Positions 54,989-64,000 of a stretch of 64,000 nucleotides of DNA are shown here, in pieces. The notes under the pieces are model-generated. The model was not told the DNA's origin, did no database searches, and saw nothing but the letters and a program-made list of their open reading frames with translations. Positions within the stretch are counted from its first letter, which is position 1; every line of letters starts with the position of its first letter. Source of the stretch: Patella vulgata. Its lineage: Eukaryota; Mollusca; Gastropoda; Patellidae. The stretch lies in assembly GCF_932274485.2 (NCBI RefSeq), contig NC_065883.2, positions 47,338,539 to 47,402,538 of the forward strand, written 5' to 3'. A program made the translations under genes and the position numbers.

Positions 54989-56866
54989 ACTAGAACTGCG
55001 AAGCAGTAATGACGGGTTTCACCGGTGCCACGTTACCCTTGAACTTATGTCACTTACGGTACCAATGAAACCGTTAAACAGGTTTCCACATAAGCATTGC
55101 ACACATGAAATAAACAACCAAATCCAGCAATCAATTCATTTGCTACATGTCAGTGATCCTGTCAAAATTACATTACTTCCGGTGATAATGAAAATGTTAA
55201 ATTGGTTTATGAAATCAGAAATAGCATCATCACATGGTGAAAATTTTATGTAAATCCTATAATAATTGCCACCTTTATAGACCAAAAACCTTGAAAAATG
55301 ACTTGTAGAAAATCGCCTATTTCTCTGCAACCGTACAAGTTAGAAACCATTTTGAGGTATCTGTATGATCGAATGAGTTCATTCTATTTGTTGATTGGAA
55401 TCAAATATCATTACAAATCTGATTCATTTGAATAAAATATCTGTTTTGAAGGCTAAAAATACAGTTTTTGCCAAAATGACGTTACTTCCGATGATAATGA
55501 AGATCTTAAATTACTTGTATGAAATCGTAAATGGCATTATGTATCACACAGTGAAAATTTCATGAAAATCGAATAATAATTGACACTTTTATTGACAAAA
55601 AACCTTAAAAAGTGACCTGTTGAAAATTGCCTATTTCTCCGCAACTGAACAAGTTAGAAACCATTTTGTGATATCTATATAATCGTAAGGGTTCATTGTA
55701 TTAGTTGATTTGAATCAAATATCAAAATTTTAAACAAATAACAAATATGACTCATTTGAATAAATTACTGGTTTCGAAGGCTATAAATACAATTTTTGCC
55801 CAAATTACGTCATTTCCGGTGATATTGAAAATGTTAAATTGGTTTGACCTAGTTAAAATTGACATTACACATCAAATGGTGTCACTTTTATGAAAATCGA
55901 ATAATAATTGACTCTTTTACAGGCAAACTAGCGTAAAAAGTGACTCCTGCATAATTGCCCATTTCTCGGCAACTGCGCATATTACAAATTAATTTTCACA
56001 TACATTCTCTCCGTATAGATTATTGCTACGAATTTATGAAAGTTACGAAGTGATATTTTAAAATATGAAAACGCTGGATGGGTTGTAAATAGCTTAATTT
56101 TACACCTTTTTTCACCTTTCAATCGAAATAGCCCGAAAACGGAATCGAAATTTAAAAAACTGGTCCCAACATTTTGTGCGCCTTTAAAGGGCGCACAATT
56201 TCAGTTATACCAGATTTGAAAAAAATATTATTTGCTTTCGAAAAATGGTACCTAACTGTCAAAATTGTAGTTTTTTGTCAATTTACGCCACTTCCGGTGC
56301 CGACAGATAACACTATTGGTAACAAAAAAAATGACAATTGAGACAACGGAGCATATGAACTTTGTTTTATACAAATCGAACAATCAATAATAAATCTAGG
56401 ACTGAAAAACTGAATTAGCCAATGGGGGCCAAGGAAAATTACCGAGACAAAAAATTTTCACATTTTTGCCCAAGTCACAGGACTCGTTATATTTGTGTAA
56501 AACACGACTAAAAAATATTCATAAATAAAAAAGTTTTTTGTAAAAATTTAAATTTTCTAAATTTAGCGCCTAATATCTGCGAAGATTTGCCGAAAATCAA
56601 AAATCAAAAGTAGCGTAGCTATGTGCCCCGTCTCCGGCTATGCCAAAATGCATCGAAAGTTAAAATCCAATGATTATTGTTAAAATTACTGCAATATTTC
56701 TAAAAACGATAGCTTCGGTGATTTCGGACATTTCGCATTGTCGCAGAACGTTCAAAATAGCTTTATCCTCTAAGTCACACCCACTTTTCCGATAAAATCG
56801 AAGAAATCGTAACGATCCGACAATCAGTTGCTGAGATCTACTCAAAACAAAAGAAGAATAATAATA
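54989..56866 (+). repeat. Array unit 7 (type E)
   Basis: 1878 bp, differing from unit 6 mainly by a shorter (AAT)n tail and a few bases (CAGCAATCAATTC; GACTCCTGCATAATTG). Confidence 0.88.
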
Positions 56867-58737
56867 ACTAGAACTGCGAAGCAGTAATGACGGGTTTCAC
56901 CGGTGCCACGTTACCCTTGAACTTATGTCACTTCCGGTACCAAAATTACATTACTTCCGGTGATAATGAAAATGTTAAATTGGTTTATGAAATCAGAAAT
57001 AGTATCATCACATGGTGAAAATTTTATGTAAATCCTATAATAGTTGCCACCTTTATAGACCAAAAACCTTGAAAAATGACTTGTAGAAAATCGCCTATTT
57101 CTCTGCAACCGTACAAGTTAGAAACCATTTTGAGGTATCTGTATGATCGAATGAGTTCATTCTATTTGTTGATTGGAATCAAATATCATAATTTTAAAAA
57201 CATTACAAATCTGATTCATTTGAATAAAATATCTGTTTTGAAGGCTAAAAATACAGTTTTTGCCAAAATGACGTTACTTCCGGTGATAATGAAAATCTTA
57301 AATTACTTGTATGAAATCGTAAATGGCATTAGGTATCACACAATGAAAATTTCATGAAAATCGAATAATAATTGACACTTTTATTGACAAAAAACCTTAA
57401 AAAGTGACCTGTTGAAAATTGCCTATTTCTCCGCAACTGAACAAGTTAGAAACCATTTTGTGATATCTATATGATCGTAAGGGTTCATTGTATTAGTTCA
57501 TTTGAATCAAATATCAAAATTTTAAACAAATAACAAATATGACTCATTTGAATAAATTACTGGTTTCGAAGGCTATAAATACAATTTTTGCCCAAATTAC
57601 GTCATTTCCGGTGATATTGAAAATGTTAAATTGGTTTGACCTAGTTAAAATTGACATTACACATCAAATGGTGTCACTTTTATGAAAATCGAATAATAAT
57701 TGACTCTTTTACAGGCAAACTAGCGTAAAAAGTGACTCATGCAAAATTGCCCATTTCTCGGCAACTGCGCATATTACAAATTAATTTTCACATACATTCT
57801 CTCCGTATAGATTATTGCTACGAGTTTATGAAAGTTACGAAGTAATATTTTAAAATATGAAAACGCTGGATGGGTTGTAAATAGCTTAATTTTACACCTT
57901 TTTTCACCTTTTAATCGAAATAGCCCGAAAACGGAATCGAAATTAAAAAAACTGGTTCCAACATTTTGTGCGCCTTTAAAGGGCGCACAATTTCAGTTAT
58001 ACCAGATTTGAAAAAAATAATATTTGCTTTCGAAAAATGGTACCTAACTGTCAAAATTGTAGTTTTTTGTCAATTTACGCCACTTCCGGTGCCGACAGAT
58101 AACACTATTGGTAACAAAAAAAATGACAATTGAGACAACGGAGCATATGAACTTTGTTTTATACAAATCGAACAATAAATAATTAATCTAGGACTGAAAA
58201 ACTGAATTAGCCAATTGGGGCCAAGGAAAATTACCGAGACAAAAATTTTTCACATTTTTGCCCAAGTCAGAGGACTCGTTATATTTGTGTAAAACACGAC
58301 TAAAAAATATTCATAAATAAAAAAGTTTTTTGTAAAAATTTAAATTTTCTAAATTTAGCGCCTAATATCTGCGAAGATTTGCCAAAAATCAAAAATCAAA
58401 AGTAGCGTAGCTATGTGCCCCGTCTCCGGCTATGCCAAAATGCATCGAAAGTTAAAATCCAATGATTATTGTTAAAATTACTGCAATATTTCTAAAAACG
58501 ATAGCTTCGGTGATTTCGGACATTTCGCATTGTCGCAGAACGTTCAAAATAGCTTTATCCTCTAAGTCACACCCACTTTTTCAGTAAAACTGAAGAAATC
58601 GTAACGATCCGACAATCAGTTGCTGAGATCTACTCAAAACAAAAGAAGAATAATAATAATAATAAGAATAATAATTTTAACAAAAACAATAGTGTTTCAC
58701 ACAAGCTACGCAGTGTGAAACCCTAATAATAATAAGA
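56867..58737 (+). repeat. Array unit 8 (type C, followed by hairpin)
   Basis: 1871 bp. Carries the same ~136-bp deletion, ATAGTTGCC and CCAATTGGGG as unit 3, and like it ends with the hairpin block (58694-58721). Confidence 0.88.
58694..58721. repeat. Hairpin block after array unit 8
   Basis: Same arms and loop as 49292-49319 (GTTTCACAC, AAGCTACGCA plus one base, GTGTGAAAC), followed by CCTAATAATAATAAGA and the next unit. Confidence 0.88.
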
Positions 58738-60649
58738 ACTAGAACTGCGAAGCAGTAATGACGGGTTTCACCGGTGCCACGTTACCCTTGAACTTATGTC
58801 ACTTCCGGTACCAATGAAACCGTTAAACAGGTTTCCACATAAGCATTGCACACATGAAATAAAATGGACGCAGAAACAACCAAATCCAGCAATCAATTCA
58901 TTTGCTACATGTCAGTGATCCTGTCAAAATTACATTACTTCCGGTGATAATGAAAATGTTAAATTGGTTTATGAAATCAGAAATAGCATCATCACATGGT
59001 GAAAATTTTATGTAAATCCTATAATAATTGCCACCTTTATAGACCAAAAACCTTGAAAAATGACTTGTAGAAAATCGCCTATTTCTCTGCAACCGTACAA
59101 GTTAGAAACCATTTTGAGGTATCTGTATGATCGAATTAGTTCATTCTATTTGTTGATTGGAATCAAATATCATAATTTTAAAAACATTATAAATCTGTTT
59201 CATTTGAATAAAATATCTGTTTTGAAGGCTTAAAATACAGTTTTTGCCAAAATGACGTTACTTCCGGTGATAATGAAAATCTTAAATTACTTGTATGATA
59301 TCGTAAATGGCATTATGTATCACACAGTGAAAATTTCATGAAAATCGAATAATAATTGACACTTTTATTGACAAAAAAACCTTAAAAAGTGACCTGTTGA
59401 AAATTGCCTATTTCTCCGCAACTGAACAAGTTAGAAACCATTTTGTGATATCTATATGATCGTAAGGGTTCATTGTATTAGTTGATTTGAATCAAATATC
59501 AAAATTTTAAACAAAAAACAAATATGACTCATTTGAATAAATTACTGGTTTCGAAGGCTATAAATACAATTTTTGCCCAAATTACGTCATTTCCGGTGAT
59601 ATTGAAAATGTTAAATTGGTTTGATCTAGTTAAAATTGACATTACACATCAAATGGTGTCACTTTTATGAAAATCGAATAATAATTGACTCTTTTACCGG
59701 CAAACTAGCGTAAAAAGTGACTCATGCAAAATTGCCCATTTCTCGGCAACTGCGCATATTACAAATTAATTTTCACATACATTCTCTCCGTATAGATTAT
59801 TGCTACGAGTTTATGAAAGTTACGAAGTAATATTTTAAAATATGAAAACGCTGGATGGGTTGTAAATAGCTTAATTTCACACCTTTTTTCACCTTTTAAT
59901 CGAAATAGCCCGAAAACGGAATCGAAATTAAAAAAAATGGTCCCAACATTTTGTGCGCCTTTAAAGGGCGCACAATTTCAGTTATACCAGATTTGAAAAA
60001 AATAATATTTGCTTTCGAAAAATGGTACCTAACTGTCAAAATTGTAGTTTTTTGTCAATTTACGCCACTTCCGGTGCCGACAGATAACACTATTGGTAAC
60101 AAAAAAAATGACAATTGAGACAACGGGGCATATGAACTTTGTTTTATACAAATCGAACAATAAATAATTAATCTAGGACTGAAAAACTGAATTAGCCAAT
60201 GGGGACCAAGGAAAATTACCGAGACAAAAAATTTTCACATTTTTGCCCAAGTCAGAGGACTCGTTATATTTGTGTAAAACACGACTAAAAAATATTCATA
60301 AATAAAAAAGTTTTTTGTAAAAATTTAAATTTTCTAAATTTAGCGCCTAATATCTGCGAAGATTTGCCGAAAATCAAAAATCAAAAGTAGCGTAGCTATG
60401 TGCCCCGTCTCCGGCTATGCCAAAATGCATCGAAAGTTAAAATCCAATGATTATTGTTAAAATTACTGCAATATTTCTAAAAACGATAGCTTCGGTGATT
60501 TCGGACATTTCGCATTGTCGCAGAACGTTCAAAATAGCTTTATCCTCTAAGTCACACCCACTTTTCCGATAAAACCGAAGAAATCGTAACGATCCGACAA
60601 TCAGTTGCTGAGATCTACTCAAAACAAAAGAAGAATAATAATAATAAGA
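58738..60649 (+). repeat. Array unit 9 (type A)
   Basis: 1912 bp, close to unit 1, with private changes such as GGCTTAAAATACAG and GTATGATATCGTAAATGG. Confidence 0.87.
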
Positions 60650-62584
60650 ACTAGAACTGCGAAGCAGTAATGACGGGTTTCACCGGTGCCACGTTACCCT
60701 TGAACTTATGTCACTTCCGGTACCAATGAAACCGTTAAACAGGTTTCCACATAAGCATTGCACACATGAAATAAAATGGACGCAGAAACAACCAAATCCA
60801 GCAATCAATTCATTTGCTACATGTCAGTGATCCTGTCAAAATTACATTACTTCCGGTGATAATGAAAATGTTAAATTGGTTTATGAAATCAGAAATAGCA
60901 TGATCACATGGTGAAAATTTTATGTAAATCCTATAATAATTGCCACCTTTATAGACCAAAAACCTTGAAAAATGACTTGTAGAAAATCGCCTATTTCTCT
61001 GCAACCGTACAAGTTAGAAACCATTTTGAGGTATCTGTATGATCGAAGGAGTTCATTCTATTTGTTGATTGGAATCAAATATCATAATTTTAAAAACATT
61101 ACAAATCTGATTCATTTGAATAAAATATCTGTTTTGAAGGCTAAAAATACAGTTTTTGCCAAAATGACGTTACTTCCGGTGATAATGAAAATCTGAAATT
61201 ACTTGTATGAAATCGTAAATGGCATTATGTATCACACAGTGAAAATTTCATGAAAATCGAATAATAATTGAGACTTTTATTGACAAAAAACCTTAAAAAG
61301 TGACCTGTTGAAAATTGCTTATTTCTCCGCAACTGAACAAGTTAGAAACCATTTTGTGATATCTATATGATCGTAAGGGGTCATTGTATTAGTTGATTTG
61401 AATCAAATATCAAAATTTTAAACAAATAACAAATATGACTCATTTGAATAAATTACTGGTTTCGAAGGCTATAAATACAATTTTTGCCCAAATTACGTCA
61501 TTTCCGGTGATATTGAAAGGGTTAATTTGGTTTGACCTAGTTAAAATTGACATTACACATCAAATGGTGTCACTTTTATGAAAATCGAATAATAATTGAC
61601 TCTTTTACAGGCAAACTAGCGTAAAAAGTGACTCATGCAAAATTGCCCATTTCTCGGCAACTGCGCATATTACAAATTAATTTTCACATACATTCTCTCC
61701 GTATAGATTATTGCTACGAGTTTATGAAAGTTACGAAGTAATATTTTAAAATATGAAAACGCTGGATGGGTTGTAAATAGCTTAATTTTACACCTTTTTT
61801 CACCTTTTAATCGAAATAGCCCGAAAACGGAATCGAAATTAAAAAAACTGGTCCCAACATTTTGTGCGCCTTTAAAGGGCGCACAATTTCAGTTATACCA
61901 GATTTGAAAACAATAATATTTGCTTTCGAAAAATGGTACCTAACTGTCAAAATTGTAGTTTTTTGTCAATTTACGCCACTTCCGGTGCCGACAGATAACA
62001 CTATTGGTAACTTTGTTTTATACAAATCGAACAATAAATAATTAATCTAGGACTGAAAAACTGAATTAGCCAATGGGGGCCAAGGAAAATTACCGAGACA
62101 AAAAATTTTCACATTTTTGCCCAAGTCAGAGGGCTCGTTATATTTGTGTAAAACACGACTAAAAAATATTCATAAATAAAAAAGTTTTTTGTAAAAATTT
62201 AAATTTTCTAAATTTAGCGCCTAATATCTGCGAAGATTTGCCGAAAATCAAAAATCAAAAGTAGCGTAGCTATGTGCCCCGTCTCCGGCTATGCCAAAAT
62301 GCATCGAAAGTTAAAATCCAATGATTATTGTTAAAATTACTGCAATATTTCTAAAAACGATAGCTTCGGTGATTTCGGACATTTCGCATTGTCGCAGAAC
62401 GTTCAAAATAGCTTTATCCTCTAAGTCACACCCACTTTTCCGATAAAACCGAAGAAATCGTAACGATCCGACAATCAGTTGCTGAGATCTACTCAAAACA
62501 AAAGAAGAATAATAATAATAAGAATAATAATTTTAACAAAAACAATAGTGTTTCACACAAGCTACGCAGTGTAAAACCCTAATA
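60650..62584 (+). repeat. Array unit 10 (type A, followed by hairpin)
   Basis: 1935 bp. Has lost ~50 bp near 62010 (ACTATTGGTAACTTTGTTTT), yet is the longest unit because its end carries the hairpin block (62550-62577). Confidence 0.87.
62550..62577. repeat. Hairpin block after array unit 10
   Basis: Arms GTTTCACAC and GTGTAAAAC, now with one mismatch, around the same loop. Confidence 0.82.
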
Positions 62585-64000
62585 ACTAGAACTGCGATGC
62601 AGTAATGACGGGTTTCACCGGTGCCACTTTACCCTAAACATGTTACTTCCCGTACCAATGAAACCATTAAACAGGTTTCCACATAAGCATTGCACACATC
62701 AAATAAAATGGACGCCGAATCAACAAAATCCAGCAATATCAATTCATTTTATACATTTGTTACATGTAAGTGTACTGTACTTCCGGTGATAATGAAAATG
62801 TTCAATTACTTTTATGAAATCAGAAATGACATAGGGCATCACATGGTGAAAATTGTATGTAAATCGAATAACAATTGCCACTTTTATAGACCAAAAACCT
62901 TGAAAAGTGACTTGTAGAAAATCGCCTATTTCTCTGCAACCGTACAAGTTAGAAACCATTTTCTGGTATCTGTATGATCGTATGGGTTCAATCTATTTGC
63001 TGATTGGAATCAAATATCATAATTTTAAAAACAATACAAATAAGACTCATTTGAAAAAAATATCTGTTTTGAAGGCTAAAAATACAGTTTTTGCCAAAAT
63101 GACGTTACTTCCGGTGATAATGAAAATGTTAAATTAGTTCTATGAAATCATAAATGACACAAGATATCATATGGTGAAAATTTTATGAAAATCGAATAAT
63201 AACTGACACTTTTATAGACCAAAAACCTTGAAAAGTGACTTAAGGAAAATCGCCCATTTCTCTGCAACCGTACAAGTTAGAAACCATTTTGTGGTATCTG
63301 TATGATCGTATGGGTTCAATCTATTTGATCAATAGAATCAAATATCATAATTTGAAAAAAATAACAAATACGAATCATTTGAATAAAATATTGTTTTTTG
63401 AAGGCTAAAATTTAAGTTTTGAGCAAATGACGTCATTTCCGGTGGCAGCGCAAGGGGTAAAATGGTTTGACATAGTCCACTATGGCATTAGGCATCCAAT
63501 GGCGAAAGAAAATTGAAAATCGAATAATAATTGATTCTTTTACAGCCAAAATTACGTGAAAAGTGACTCATGCAAAATTGCCTATTTCTCGGCAACTGCT
63601 TATATTACAAACTAATTTTCACATACATTCTCTTCGTATGGATTATAGCTACAAGTTTATAAAAGTTACGTAAAAATATTTTAAAATCTGAAAAGCCTGA
63701 ATGAGTTGTAAATAGGTCAATTTTACGCCTTTTTTCACCTCTTAATCCAATTTGCTAGAAAATGAAAAAGAAATTAAAAAAACTGCTTCCGACATTTTTT
63801 GCGCCTTTAAAGGACACACTCTTTGAGTCATATAATTTTTCAAAAAAATAATATTTGTTTTCAAAAAATGGTACCTAACTGTCAAAATTGTAGTTTTTGG
63901 TAAAATTATGCCACTTCCGGTGCCGACAGATAACACTTTTGGTAATAAAAAAAATGACAATTGAGACAACGAAGCATATGAACTTTGTTTTATACAAATC
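62585..64000 (+). repeat. Array unit 11 (type B, cut by window end)
   Basis: First 1416 bp of a unit almost identical to unit 2. The array must continue beyond the window. Confidence 0.88.

Larger units (their letters stand above)
43634..64000 (+). repeat. Tandem array of ~1.9-kb units (macrosatellite)
   Basis: Ten complete units and one cut by the window edge follow head to tail with lengths of 1865-1935 bp. Each starts ACTAGAACTGCGAWGCAGTA, continues ATGACGGGTTTCACCGGTGC and ends CTGAGATCTACTCAAAACAA, GAAGAATAATAATAA. Inside each unit, three to four diverged ~325-bp subrepeats carry ACTTCCGGTGATAATGAAAA. Unit types by shared indels are, in order, A B C D E E E C A A B. No open frame beyond ~93 codons is present and none resembles a protein family. 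The array continues past the window. Left edge: 43633/43634, inside a family-P repeat. Confidence 0.92.

Noticed and set aside
43794-64000. Repeated short open frames of 61-93 codons in the 1.9-kb array on both strands
   Set aside because: They occur because the unit is repeated; they are AT-rich, overlap on opposite strands, differ in length between units and show no protein-family features.

Overview
The window looks like a repeat-rich piece of an animal genome, most likely a mollusc or another lophotrochozoan. The grounds are one spliced host exon whose product matches the C-terminus of alpha-1,6-fucosyltransferase (FUT8), tRNA-derived SINEs, LINEs of two clades, a Crypton-type recombinase gene, and hairpin-ended elements with ~146-bp internal arrays that resemble the bivalve pearl/HINE (Helentron-related) elements. 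The taxon is an inference; no search was run. Nothing bacterial is present.

Layout. 1-615: AT-rich DNA and SINE pieces. 616-6447: one apparently complete L1/Tx1-like LINE, with ORF1 (zinc knuckle) and ORF2 (endonuclease plus reverse transcriptase) both open, a poly(A) end, and a perfect 43-bp target duplication cut from a SINE. 6491-9726: SINE remains, a MITE-like element, a self-complementary minisatellite and decayed repeats. 9727-14306: a pearl/HINE-like element, then a second copy carrying a rearranged duplication of upstream sequence. 14949-16310 (minus): a Crypton-like tyrosine recombinase gene with all five expected catalytic residues. 17067 to about 22390: a broken I-clade LINE with an RNase H domain, interrupted by SINEs and with its 3' end duplicated. 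24315-25015: a SINE with clear target duplication and a foldback element. 25257-25616: the last exon and polyadenylation signal of a FUT8-like gene, the only confident host gene. 25639-27233: a 413-bp tandem duplication and a BEL/Pao retroelement fossil. 27740-43633: old repeats carrying CCGGAAGT motifs, several pearl/HINE-like elements, two SINEs with target duplications, and a 3.6-4.0 kb tandem segmental duplication. 43634-64000: a tandem array of ~1.9-kb units, ten complete and one cut by the window edge, with higher-order organisation.

How the parts relate. Almost all coding capacity belongs to mobile elements. The SINEs presumably borrow LINE machinery, which is known for such families but not demonstrated here. 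The most unusual structure is a modular hairpin block found at the joints of two otherwise different repeat families (near 40.5 kb and in the 43.6-64 kb array). In both, the hairpin arms repeat the first bases of the repeat body that follows, although the arm sequence itself differs between families. This is the best candidate here for an undescribed mechanism.
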